A stretch of DNA of 64,000 nt, taken from NCBI GenBank assembly GCA_947471745.1, contig CANJKZ010000425.1:972501-1036500 (forward strand), in the 5' to 3' direction. Within the stretch, counting starts at the first letter, position 1. Every line of letters begins with the position of its first letter. Made by a program: the position numbers and the translations under genes. The stretch is from Closterium sp. Naga37s-1 (taxonomy: Eukaryota > Streptophyta > Zygnematophyceae > Desmidiales > Closteriaceae). The notes under the pieces are model-generated. The model had not been told where the DNA came from. It saw only the letters and a list, made by a program, of their open reading frames with translations, and searched no databases. This document shows, in pieces, positions 8,725-20,800 of the stretch.

Positions 8725-10818
8725 TCACGGCACGAACAGCTGCATGTTGGGTGCGAGAGTGGCATCGGAGCACACGAACCCATGGTTGAGATCGCGCATC
8801 AAGGCAACCGATCCGTGGAAGAAGCTGTAAGCGAGCCCCTCGCACGTGTCCCCATCCTTCACCACATACATGCTCGTTGCCTTCAAGCCGTGGCTCCAGT
8901 CTACCCCTCCCTCCTCTCCCACCCCCTCTCCACTGCCACCAGCAGCGCCAGCACCATTGCCAGCACCAGCGCCAGCGCCTTGGGTTGTTGCGCCTGCGGC
9001 ATTGGCCTGAACACGTTTCATCTGAGCCCTCGCTCCATCCTCCCCTCCATCGATTCCCTTGAGTATAATCCGTGCTTCTTCCAACGTGTCCACACTCACC
9101 TTCTTAGCCCTCTCAGGCTCTGCCCCTGCAGATGCCCCTGTCCCTGCCCCTGTCCCTGCCCCTGCCCCTGCCCCTGCACCTTCCCCTGCTCCTGCTCCTG
9201 CTCCTACCCCTGCGCCTGCCCCTGCCCCTGCCCCTGCCCCTTCCCCTTCTCCTGCCCCTGCCCCTGCTCCTGCCCCTGCTCCTTCTCCTGTCCCTGCCCC
9301 TGCCCCTGCCCCTGCCCGCCCGCCTGCTCCTGTCTTTCCCTCTGCCCCTGTCCCTGCGCCTGCCCCAGCAGTTCCATTTGAAACTGAGCCAGTGCCATCT
9401 GCTGGGCCGGCTATTGGGCCGGCTATTGGGCTAGCTATTGGGCCAGCGTCATCTGTAGCGACCGGAACAGGTCCAGTCTCCTCTGCTGCGTCAGAAACAG
9501 TTTGAGCCTTTGCCGTTATCCCAGACACATCCTCCTCCTGACTCCCATCCCCTTCCTCACTCTCATCCCTCTCCTCACTCCCATCTCTCTCCTCACTCCC
9601 ACCCCCTTCCTCACTCCCATCTCTCTCCTCATTCCCACCCCCCTCTCCACTCCCATCTCTCTCCTCACTTTCATCCCCCTCCTCACTCCCCTCCCCCTCC
9701 TCGCTCCCTTCCCTCTCTTCAATTCCATCACTTGAAACACCTTGAGTACTAACATCGGCATGGATTGGGGCGTCTACTGTTCGATATCGAGGCCCAGGGA
9801 GGCTTGACGGAGATGCGTTGGGAGTGGGAATGCCAGGATTCGAACCCGCGTCTTCATCTTCACCATCACCTGCTTCAGCTGCCTCCTTTACCAAGCCTGG
9901 ACCAACACGAACCTGGACGCCGCTGTGCCGCTGCCCGTACCAAGGCTCGCTCGCAGGCTCGGCTAAGTTCGAAGTCGAAGCTGGCTCAAGCTCGTAGACC
10001 ATATCCGTATCCTCCGGACCTATTGCACGGAGCCTGGCTGGGTGTGAACCAGAGTTGGAGAATTCTTGATCACTTCCCTGCCACTCCACCACGTCATATG
10101 GACCCCAACTGTACTCGATATTGCGACTTCTAGGTCCGTTATTCTGACTCCGCGATACCCCACTGTATCGTATCTGCGGCCTAGACTCCCGAGTGTTATA
10201 TTTCTGTCTTCCTGAGGCTGAAACTACCTGCTGCGACGGATAGTAGGAGGGTCCTGCGACATGCCGGCGGCTGCTGCGACGGTGTCGTGCACTTGTTGTC
10301 GCCCAGCTGTCGCTGGGGCGATGTCGCCCGCCAGTCGTCCAGCTCGGAGCGCCGAGTTCGAAGACAGCCGGCTCGCCGTTTGCGTCTTGCGACATCTGAC
10401 GCTGTCGCATCTGTCTCCTCGTTCGTGAGGGCGACACGGGAGTCGCGGGAGTCGCTTGGCGAATTTTGTCTCTCGCGTGGTTCCACGTCAGCACACGAAT
10501 CTTGCGTGGCGTTCCGACAGAGCTCCTCTCCACTGCGACAGAATCAGCGACATCTTTGTAACCTGGTTTCGCCTGGTTCTGGACTCCCGCGTTGTCCTCG
10601 CCAGTTCTCGCCACGTGAACAGGGTAACGTTGGAGAGAGCGACCTCTCTTCACAATTTTCGCACGTCCGTACGGACCTACGGTACTGAAAACCCCCCCAT
10701 CAGCTCCAGCAGGAGCTGCCGCTGTCCTGGTTGGCGATTCTGGTAGCATCAGCACGAGGCATAGAAACCCTAACATGGCGGATTTTCCACGCCCGAAAGA
10801 CGGGGGCAGTAGCTTCAT
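8725..10818 (-). CDS. secreted LysM-domain protein with long low-complexity region, single exon
   Basis: 697 residues. The N-terminus (MKLLPPSFGRGKSAM, then LGFLCLVLML) looks like a signal peptide or anchor. The last 47 residues form one LysM module: YVVKDGDTC, LAYSF, LMRDLN and final MQLFVP, with Cys residues in GDTC and FVC. LysM domains bind GlcNAc-containing glycans such as peptidoglycan or chitin, so a cell-surface or wall role is likely. Between them lie an Arg/Ser-rich half, acidic SEEGDGSEE-type repeats (~385-450), and Ala-Gly-Glu repeats (~490-580) encoded by CCTGCC-type repeats at 9120-9370. The gene is divergent from the receptor kinase gene. The low-complexity middle may vary in length between strains. 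Confidence 0.8.
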   Translation of the reverse strand: MKLLPPSFGRGKSAMLGFLCLVLMLPESPTRTAAAPAGADGGVFSTVGPYGRAKIVKRGRSLQRYPVHVARTGEDNAGVQNQAKPGYKDVADSVAVERSSVGTPRKIRVLTWNHARDKIRQATPATPVSPSRTRRQMRQRQMSQDANGEPAVFELGAPSWTTGGRHRPSDSWATTSARHRRSSRRHVAGPSYYPSQQVVSASGRQKYNTRESRPQIRYSGVSRSQNNGPRSRNIEYSWGPYDVVEWQGSDQEFSNSGSHPARLRAIGPEDTDMVYELEPASTSNLAEPASEPWYGQRHSGVQVRVGPGLVKEAAEAGDGEDEDAGSNPGIPTPNASPSSLPGPRYRTVDAPIHADVSTQGVSSDGIEEREGSEEGEGSEEGDESEERDGSGEGGGNEERDGSEEGGGSEERDGSEERDESEEGDGSQEEDVSGITAKAQTVSDAAEETGPVPVATDDAGPIASPIAGPIAGPADGTGSVSNGTAGAGAGTGAEGKTGAGGRAGAGAGAGTGEGAGAGAGAGAGEGEGAGAGAGAGAGVGAGAGAGEGAGAGAGAGTGAGTGASAGAEPERAKKVSVDTLEEARIILKGIDGGEDGARAQMKRVQANAAGATTQGAGAGAGNGAGAAGGSGEGVGEEGGVDWSHGLKATSMYVVKDGDTCEGLAYSFFHGSVALMRDLNHGFVCSDATLAPNMQLFVP
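9120..9375. repeat. CCTGCC hexamer-type repeat inside the LysM gene
   Basis: About 250 bp of imperfect CCTGCCCCTGCC repeats encode the Ala/Gly-rich tract of the LysM protein on the minus strand. The Pro/Ala and Leu-rich frames on the plus strand are shadows. Confidence 0.85.
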
Positions 10819-12519
10819 GATAATACTAACGAGCTAATGAACTAACTATTGTTTTCTCTCAGGTTCAAACCAAGGACCAAGCGCGCTATGAATCGCGTGT
10901 ACCGTGATTGGAGATTTGACACTATCAGCTGGACTATGGAAAGAACGGAAATTCGGACTGCAGGAGAAAAAATGGAAAATGGAAAGCACAAGGTGGTGAG
11001 TTGAGAAGGTTGAAACTCTGCAGAGGGAAAGAGGGTGGGTGGGAGGCAGGAGGACGAGGGGAGGGGGAAAGTAGGAATGCTGGGGGGAAAGGGGGGCTTC
11101 TTGCTGGCGCGAGCGCCAAATTGCAGCTGGATTGCTGTGCCATGAGCGGAGGGGAATGCGCAAATTCCTTGCCGAGGAAGCAGCTACTGTATGTGGAATG
11201 ACAGCAGGAGTCTGTGTCAGTCTGAACATGCGAGGTCAACGAAGTCTGCGCAGCGATTGGCCTGGGGAATGAGCTTCGCGAAAATGGGGACATTTGCGAA
11301 CGATTTTCGAGGCTGAACAGAGTGCCAACGAAAATTTCCACGCACACGTGTCCCGTACGACACGCGCGAGTGTTCAGTTCCTCAATTTTCCTTGCCGAGT
11401 CCGCGCTGACAGCAGCGGGACCAGCGTGGAGTCTGTTTGACCAAGGTGACTGACAGAACAGCTAATTGTTGTGATAAATCAAACAGTCAGATGCTTTCCC
11501 TGCTGATCTTACAATGACTAACAAACTGTATTGCTTCTTTGAACTCATCCGAAATGCCGTTATTGAGTGTAAATACAACTTGATGGAATGAGATATTATG
11601 ATAATATAATGATATATATATATCGCATTAATAATTAGTAGTGAATAGATAATGAAGACGCGATTTTTATTTTATATATACATTCTTTCTATTATATACT
11701 AAAGACGCAATTTTTAAATTTTTATATTATTTCATATTATTATAATATAATAGTTCATTCATAATATGTATAATATTTCATATTATTATAATAACTATAA
11801 TATATACTGCAGTGAGTGTAAGTACCTCAACAATATCTACTTATATCCCATAAACTATATTACCTCTGTATATATCAGATACCTAGCTGTACAGACACAT
11901 TCGCTGTTAGCCCAAAATCAGGCCAATATGGGTCAACAACTGGACTCGTTTGTCAGGCCATCTGGGATTCTGGAACAGCGAACGAAATGCGTTCATCCCT
12001 CCACCTGCCATTGGTTGGCAGACATCATCCCACAAGAGCTCTTCATCAAAACTCCCAGGCAGGTCGTTTCAAGAGCACGTCATGTCATTCCCAGGAATTT
12101 GAGCAGCTAGCTTCGATCTTTCCTTCCCACAAAATCCACGGCCACAACTAAGGAGGTGGATTGAGTTTAGACTAGGAGGATCGAGGTGGAAGCAGAGCAG
12201 AAATGACAGATTTCTTCTTGCTGCGATCTTCCTGATTGCATTTAATGAAACGCGTAGTACAGCGTAGTATTCCCTGAAACTCTGGTCCGTTGCTGTGAGT
12301 GATTAATCTTCACGAATTCGGACAACGGTGTTACACGATTTCTTGGGAAACGGATGTCGTTGTTTTTGTCTGGTCGCAGCAGCTGAAAGGGAGCGATACA
12401 CCTGTAATTAGGTTACGGCAGCGGCGTGCGCGGTCTGCGTGTGTAATAGCAGCACCTGTAATCAGAACACCGCAATCCCTGCATTCTATGCGCTGATCCT
12501 TCGGCCTTTCCTGGTTACC
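10819..12519. other. divergent intergenic region with an AT-rich core
   Basis: This separates the LysM gene (minus) from the receptor kinase gene (plus) and should hold both promoters. 11550-11880 is strongly AT-rich (ATATAT and TATTAT runs), unlike the rest of the window. A 114-codon frame at 11766 has no gene-like features. No individual promoter element is assigned. Confidence 0.5.
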
Positions 12520-15500
12520 ATGTTTCGCCGGCGGCGAAACGTCGCGTTGATCGCCGGAGCCCGACATTGGCTCCTCGCCGTGTTGTCGTGCGTCGCGTGC
12601 TTGTTCTCGCTCGACTCGTCCCTAGCCGCCACTGATCAGAACGAAGGTTCGGCATCCTTTCTCTTAAAGCCTGAGATCTGAGCGTCGAGTTTTGGTGAAA
12701 GCTGCATCTCTGGACTCTCATTCTTGTGCTTCAACCCCCCACCTCCCCCCTTGCTGACCACCCTCTCTCTCCCTCCTCCTCCCCACAGCAACCCCCCCAC
12801 CCTCCTTCCCACTTCAAACTCCTCCCCCCTCTCCCCCGCCGCCACCCTCCTCCCTATCTTCTCCCCATTCCACCCCCATTTCCCGCCACCCGTGTCCGTC
12901 TTTGTCCCCTTTCTCCATGCGCCCCTCTCCTCTCCCTTCAACCCTTTCCCCACCGCTCCCCCTTCTCCCCCGTCCCCTCCTCCCCTTCTCCCCTCTTCTT
13001 CCCTCAGTGGCGGCGCTGCTTCAGCAGAAGGCGGAGTGGGGGAATCCCCCCCAGCTGCGCTCGTGGGCGGTGGGGGGGGATCCGTGCGCGGATGGGTGGA
13101 TGGGCGTGGTGAGCTGCACAAAGGACGAGTTCAACGAGACAAGAGTCTCTGCACTGTAAGGGGTGTGCTCTTAGCGAGTTTTTTATTAGAATCCTCAAAA
13201 ACACCCTGCAAATTCTGTGTGTTGATGGGTCGGTTGGCATGGTGAGCTGCACGCAGGGCGAGTTAAAGAGAGACAAGATTCTCTACTCTGTAAGGGATGT
13301 ACACTTAGCGAGTCAATGCACTGTATAAAATGTGCTCTTAGCGTGTCACTGCACTGCAAAAAGGAATGTGCTTTTAAAGTCACTGTATCACTGTCTCACT
13401 GTATCACTGTCTCAAAGGACAGGGTACCCGTCCTCACTTCAGCTGCTAGAGTCCGAAACCCGCATGCATTGAGGTGGTTTTTGAGGCGCCTAAAAAACCG
13501 TCTCGAAGGACACGGTACCGACTTCAGTTGCTACAGGCTGAAACCGCATCTCGCTCCTCCTCGCCCTCCTTGTCCATTTCTTCCCCTCCCATCCCATCAT
13601 TCTCCATTCCAATCCTTCTCATCCCATCACATCCCATCCCATCCCATCCCATCCCATCTCATCCCATCCTAAACCCTCTCCTCTCCATCCCCTCTCCCAC
13701 TCTTCCGCTCTCTTCGCTCTCCCTCCCCTGCCATTCCCTCCCCACCCTCCTCGCACGCAGCATGCTTCCAGGGATGGGACTCGAAGGCTCGCTCTTACCC
13801 GACCTGGGAAGACTTTCCTTCCTTACCTTCCTGTACGCCCGTTCTCCCACACCCCTTTCCTTCGTTCCCTCCCTCCCACACTCCATTGTGTTGCATCTAC
13901 GCCCTCTGTCACATACGTATCTGCATGTACACCCTCCCTCCCACAAATTTCTGCACGCCTCCCTCCTTCCCTCCCTCCCGCACCTTTCCTTTGTGCCCTG
14001 CCCTCTCACCCACTTTCCTTTATCTCCTCTCACAAACGATTTTCTTTCGCCCAGCATTTAAATTGTGCGCTTTCCTGTACTCCTATCACTTATCAGACAC
14101 CTTATTGCACTATACAAATTCTGCAATAGCATCCTATCAATCTCATTATCCTTATCCTGTCTGTGCCGTTATCCTCGTTATTATCTGTTCCATAACCCCA
14201 GGGACCTGATGAACAACAATGATATCAGAGGCTCCCTTCCCATCGCTCTCTCTTCACTCTCGCAGCTCCAAGTGCTGTAAGTATATCACTTCACTCTAAC
14301 CGCCTGCAAGCCATGCTCTCCCCTCGCCGCTCCTCTTAACACCTCTCTCCCCCTCTCTACCCTCCCCTTACCCCAAAGCACCAGCCTGCGCAACTGCTCC
14401 CTATCAGGCCGCATCCCTGCAGTGTTCGGTGCTCTCCCTGTGCTGCAAATGCTTCTGCTCGATTCCAACCGCCTGGAAGCCAGACCAGGCCCTTCATTCC
14501 CATTTCCTCTTCCCCCAAACCAGCAGCTTGCGCAAGTGCTCTCTCTATCTGGCCGCATCCCATCTGTGTTTGTTGCTCTCTCCGCGTTGCAAATCCTGCT
14601 GCTCGACTCCAACCGCCTGCATGCCAAGCCCTCTCTCTCAAGCGGTCCGTGTATTAGATCCAAGCAAGTACAGACATGCATGAGGATATAAACACATGCA
14701 TTTCAGCTTCCAACCCCCCCATATCCTACTCTCTCTCTCAAATGGTCCTTTGTATTAATTCAGCGGGGGTACAAGCATACGGTTTGATTTGTGGTTCCCT
14801 TTAGACCCTCTGCCCCATTGGCCCATCCCTCTGACCCTCCTCCCCCCTCAGTGACCCTCTACCCCTCCAGTGTGTGGAGGATGTCCCCCAGGTGCAGCGG
14901 CCATGGGTCTGCTGCCATCTGGGGGTGCGCCGCCTCGATCCCTGCCCTGGCCTTGGTGTGCAGGGCATTCGCTTGAGAGCGCTGGAGGGCCACTGACCAG
15001 CGCTGGCTGAAGTGGCAGGCCATTTTCTTGGCGGTTTTCGCCAAGGGATTGGCCCTGAAGCGGTTCCTAGCTGCTGCTGTGGCCAGCAGCTTCAGGAACG
15101 CCGTTGTGGGGGGTGCGTTTGCCCCATAGGTCTCAACAGCTAGGGCGCAGAACACCACGTGTTCTGTGTGCCTGTAGTAGTCTCGTTCCTTCCTTTTCTG
15201 AGCCTCCCTTGCAGCCCATCCAGGGGGTTTGCGGGCTGCTGGGTCACGGTTCTGTAGCACGGGGTCAGTGATGGTCGTGTCCGTGATCCATGTCTCACCA
15301 CTGTCTGGGTCGCGTACAATCACATCTGCCTTCTTCGGGTCATCCGGTGGTGAGTACATCGCGTTCTCCAGGTATACCACCAGCTGTGCCTCCCTCGCCA
15401 TTTTAGCCAGCTCTCTCTCTCTCTCTCTCTCTCTCCCTTGTCTCCCCCCAAAGCAGAAGTATGCGCAACTGCTCCCTAACTGGCCGCATCCCTGCAGTGT

Positions 15501-17759
15501 ATGGTGCTCTCACCGCACTGCAAGTCCTCCTTCTAGACTCCAACCGCCTGCAGGGGCCGCTGCTAGGGGAGGAGTCCAGGGGGATGCTGAACCTGCAGCA
15601 CGTTGATCTGTCGGATAACGAATTGGAGGGAGGTGTCTCATTCTTCCCTCGCCTGACATCACTCAAGCACTTGTGAGTGTGGGGAGGGAAGAACGGCTGA
15701 GAGCAAACCAGCGGGCTGTTGAACCTGCAGCACGTTGATCTGTCGGATAACGAGTTGGAAGGAGGTGTCTCGTTCTTCCCTCGACTTACATCGCTCAAGC
15801 ACCTGTGAGTGTGTTCAGGGGTGGGAAGGGGGGGAAACACTGATCTCAGCTGGGCCCTGGAAGGGCCGCTGCTGCTAGGGGAGGAGTCCAGAGGGCTGAT
15901 CAACCTGCAGCACGTTGATCTGTCGGATAACGAGTTGGAGGGAGGTGTCTCGTTCTTCCCTCGCCTGACATCACTCAAGCACTTGTGAGTGTGGGGAGGA
16001 TGGGCAGGGGGGAACCGCTGACTTGGCTCTCAGCTGTGCCTGCAAGGGCCGCTGCTAGGGAGGAATCCAAAAGGAGCTGCAAGTGCTGCTGCTAGGGAGG
16101 AATCCAAAAGGAGCTGCAAGTGCTGCTGCTCGACTCCAACCTCCTGCAAGGGCCGCTGCTGGGGGAGGAATCCAGAGGGCTGATCAACCTGCAACATGTT
16201 GATCTGTCGGATAACGAACTGGAGGGAGGTGTCTCGTTTTTCCCACGACTTACGTCGCTCAAGCACCTGTGAGTGCGTCAGTAGGAGGAAAAGGAGTGAC
16301 TAAGGAAGAAGATGGGGGATGGGAAGGAGGAAGCATTAGGGTTTTGGCTAAGCCTGAGGCACATTGGCACACACATGGACACACTACTCCCCCCCTCGTC
16401 TCATGCACACACCAATTTGTGTCGAGATGGGGATGGGAAGGGGGGATCATTACGGCCTTGACTAAGTGTGAGGCACATTGACACACACATGCCCACTGCA
16501 CACACCACTCTCCCCCTCGACGTGACTTTTGAGTCGAATTTTGAACAGAGCTTGCTGCTATCTACAAGCCTTGTTTTGACAGATAAGCCGAGGCACTTTG
16601 ACACACACATGCACACACCACTCTCCCCCTCGTCTCTCTCCCTCCCCCCCCCCCTTCTCTAATGCACCCGTGCACGCTGCTTGGTTGGAACCGGTTTTCC
16701 CTTCTGCCAGGTGGTGATTTTGAGTCTAATAAGAACTCTCTCCCTCCCAATGCGCCCCTACAGGCTGCTTGGTTGGAACCGGTTTTCTCTTCTGCCCGGA
16801 AAGCTAGGCTTTCTTCCCAACCTCCGCACGCTGTATGTACTGTACTCTGTTTCCTGTGGGCTGTATTGTGTAGGGTGTAGCATGTTGCCGGTAGCGTGTT
16901 GCTTGTAATGTGTGGGTCCCTTGTGCTGCTGGGAGAACTGGTTGCTCTCACCGACTCAATATACGCACCCTGAATGTAACCTGTGGGGTGTTTGTTTGTT
17001 TGTTTGCTTTTTTCTTTTATTTTTTTTTCTTTCCATAATCCTGTTGTAATGGCACCTCCTACGTTAATCACAACGTCATTACATCAAATCAAATCGTGAC
17101 ATCATCATGCCTATCCCCTTCCGACTTCACAGAGTGCTGGATTAATGGAGCCCCAGGGTAGAGCCATCTCTTTACGTGGAAGCGACTTTGTTTAGTTAAA
17201 AAGTAGAAAGTTGTTGTTTTCCCACAAACCTGCAGACCCTTCCGACCTCAACAGAGTGCTGGATCACAATCGAATCGGCAACACACTTGCTGAGCGCCTC
17301 TCCTCCTTTTGAGGCGCCTCAAAAGTCGTCTATGTTCACGCGGTTTTTTTAGGCGCCTCAAAATGAGATCATTACTCATGCCTATCCCCTTCCGACCTCA
17401 ACAGAGTGCTGGATCACAATCGAATCGGCAACACACTCTCTCAGCACCTTTCCCCACCAACCTGCAGACCCTTATGAGGCGCCTCAAAACACAATCTTAT
17501 CACACCTGCCTACCTACCCCCTTCCGACCTCAACAGGGTGCTGGATCACAATCGAATCGGCAACACACTTGCTGAGCGCCTCTCCTCCCTCTCCAACCTG
17601 CAAACACTGTATGCAAACAGTCTGATTTTTTACACAGACGCCGCAAAGCATGAGCAGTGTATATTTTGTCCGAGTACACGATTGCCAAAACACACACACA
17701 CACACGCACACACACACACACACACACACGCACACACGCACACGCACACGCACACACGC

Positions 17760-17847
<88 letters not shown>

Positions 17848-20800
17848 GCACGCACACACACAAAGGCGGGTACAATGGGTGCACAGTGCCCTCGTGGGGT
17901 GGGCTAGGTGCCATGTTTTTTTCACAATGGATTTACGCACGGTAGCATGCAGGTACCGCGGATGCTCTCATGCTCATAGCTGCATGTGGTTGAAGCCGGG
18001 GTTCTAATGGTTACACTTGCGTGTGTGCATGCGGTTACCATGTGCACAGGGTGTTGGACAATAATCCCATCGGAGGGTCCCTCCCTGCTGGGTTCTCGGC
18101 TCTCACCAACCTTGTCACCATGTGAGTCTGTGCGGTAAGCTTCTGAGCATGTGGGACGATTCCATTGGCTGTTAACTTTCTTTCACAACTTCTCCTCTCA
18201 AACCACTCCCTTGTTCTCCCCACTTCCCCTCTCCCCCCACTGCCTGCTCCACCTTGCCCCCCACCCGTGGCCCCCTCTCCCCCACTCTCCTCTCCGCCTC
18301 TTCACCTCTCCCCCTTTCCACCTCTCCCCTTATCCCCCTCTCTCCTTGCTCCCGTTCCTTGGTTGCAGCTCTAGTCGCGCTGCTCATCAACCTCTTCCCA
18401 CATCTTCTCCCTCTCTCCCTCCCTCGCCCCCTCTCCCCCTCTCCCCCTCTTCCCCTGCCCGCATCTCCCCCTCTCCCACAATCGCCGCATCTCCCCCTCT
18501 CCCACAATCCCATCTTTTATCACAACGCCCCCCATCAAACTCTCCCCGCCCCCTCTCCCCCAATCCTCGACCCCTACCCCTCAATCCCCGCCTCCTCTCC
18601 CCTTGCTCCTTTCCCCCACCTCGCTTGCAGCTCTATGTCGCGGTGCCAGCTGGGAAACGCCCTTTTCAACACGTCGCTGCTCATCAACCTCCAAAAGATG
18701 TGAGCGCCCTTCCCTCCCCCCATCCCACCGTACCTCCGTCCCTCCAAAAGAGTTGTGCAAGACGCCTTGGGAGCTGATGGGTGGGATGGGAGGTGCCTTG
18801 GAAACACACATAATCCCCTCTATCCTATCCTATCCTATCCTATCCTATCCTATCCTATCCTATCCTATCCTATCCTATCCTGGCCGGCAGTGATGTGAGT
18901 GACAACGAGATCCTGTACAACGTGCAAGACGCCTTGGGAGCTGAGGGGTGGGAGGTGCCTCAAGAGCCTCTCTGCTCTTGCAATCAATCCCTTTCCTGTT
19001 GCTTCCACCTCTGGCCGGCAGTGACGTGAGTGACAACGAGATCCTGTACAATGTTCAAGACGCCTTGGGAGCTTCGCTGAGAAATCTGCGCCATGTGTGA
19101 GTGCATGTGTGAGTGCATGTGTGAGTACATGTGTGAGTGCATGTGTGAGTACATGTGTGAGTACATGTGCGAGTGCATGTGTGAGTGCATGTGCGAGTGC
19201 ATGTGCGAGTGCATGTGTGAGTGCATGTGTGAGTGCATGTGCGCTTGTCATTTCACACACGTGCCTGCCACTTGCACATGCCACTTGCACATGCCACTTG
19301 CCATGTGTAGGACCAGTTATTTTTTTTGTTCTCTCAGGGTTTTTATGCGGGCCTTCACCCGGGGTAAGCACACCCATCCATGTGTGGTGAGTCTGTATTT
19401 GGATCGACTCAAAAACAGACTCATCTTATGCGGGCCTTCAACCTGGGTAAGCACACCCATCCATCCATGCATCCGTTTCTGCATACGCCTGTGGGGGTAG
19501 TTTGTTGCGAAGACCATTGATTGTGGTTACCCTACCTGAAGTAACAAGCCAGAGTGTTTCACTCTCTGTGTGTGAGAGCAGATGTCACTGCGTATGCCAT
19601 GTTCCTACATGCACCAGATGAGCATAACTTCTCAGTCTTTACCACCACTGTTTTGAGGCGCCTCAAAACTGTGTTTCACTGTGTGTGTGAGCAGATGCTA
19701 CTTACTGCATATGCCATTTTTCTACATGCACCAGATGAGCATAACTTGTTTTTTAGTCGACTCAAAACCAGATGATTATAACTTCTCAGTCTTTACCACT
19801 GTATTGCCCTGCCTTATCTAATCTCCCTCCCTGCATCCCCGTTAGTGACTTCTCCAACAACCTGTTTATTGGCTTCTTCCCAGAATCCATGTCCAATCTC
19901 CAAGCATTGGCTGTCCTGTAAGTCTGTTACCAGGTAACAACACTTGGTGGTAACAACACTGGAGCATACTGCATGTCAGCATAACACATGAGCATACCAC
20001 ACTTGACCATACCCCACATGACCATACCCCACATGACCGTACCCCACACACAAGAGCATGCCCGTGTTCCTCCTCTCTCCTCTCGATTTTTGAGTCGACT
20101 CAAAAATCGACTCACTACACGTGTTCCTCCTCTCTCCTCTCGATTTTTGAGTCGACTCAAAAATCGACTCACTACACGTGTTCCTCCTCTCTCCTCTCGA
20201 TTTTTGAGTCGACTCAAAAATCGACTCACTACACGTGTTCCTCCTCTCTCCTCTCGATTTTTGAGTCGACTCAAAAATCGACTCACTACACGTGTTCCTC
20301 CTCTCTCCTCTCGATTTTTGAGTCGACTCAAAAATCGACTCACTACACGTGTTCCTCCTCTCTCCTCTCGATTTTTGAGTCGACTCAAAAATCGACTCAC
20401 TACACGTGTTCCTCCTCTCTCCTCTCGATTTTTGAGTCGACTCAAAAATCGACTCACTACACGTGTTCCTCCTCTCTCCTCTCGATTTTTGAGTCGACTC
20501 AAAAATCGACTCACTACACGTGTTCCTCCTCTCTCCTCTCGATTTTTGAGTCGACTCAAAAATCGACTCACTACACGTGTTCCTCCTCTCTCCTCTCGAT
20601 TTTTGAGTCGACTCAAAAATCGACTCACTACACGTGTTCCTCCTCTCTCCTCTCGATTTTTGAGTCGACTCAAAAATCGACTCACTACACGTGTTCCTCC
20701 TCTCTCCTCTCGATTTTTGAGTCGACTCAAAAATCGACTCACTACACGTGTTCCTCCTCTCTCCTCTCGATTTTTGAGTCGACTCAAAAATCGACTCACT

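Larger units (their letters stand above)
13761..19917 (+). other. LRR-encoding exon series of the receptor kinase
   Basis: Nine exons of 69-75 or 216 nt, all splitting the same leucine (or equivalent) codon in phase 2, encode one LRR each (three for the 216-nt exon). The phase regularity is what separates functional exons from the many degenerate copies lying among them. Typical reads are LLLDSNRLQG, VLDHNRIGNTL, VLDNNPIGGSLP and DFSNNLFIGFFPESM. Confidence 0.85.

Noticed and set aside
8395-9505. Plus-strand Pro/Ala/Cys-rich frames opposite the LysM gene
   Set aside because: They are shadows of the Ala/Gly repeat encoded on the minus strand.
11766-12110. 114-codon open frame in the AT-rich region
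   Set aside because: It starts in AT-repeat sequence and shows no conserved feature.
17514-18007. THTHTH / VCVCVC frames
   Set aside because: Pure CA microsatellite within a receptor intron.
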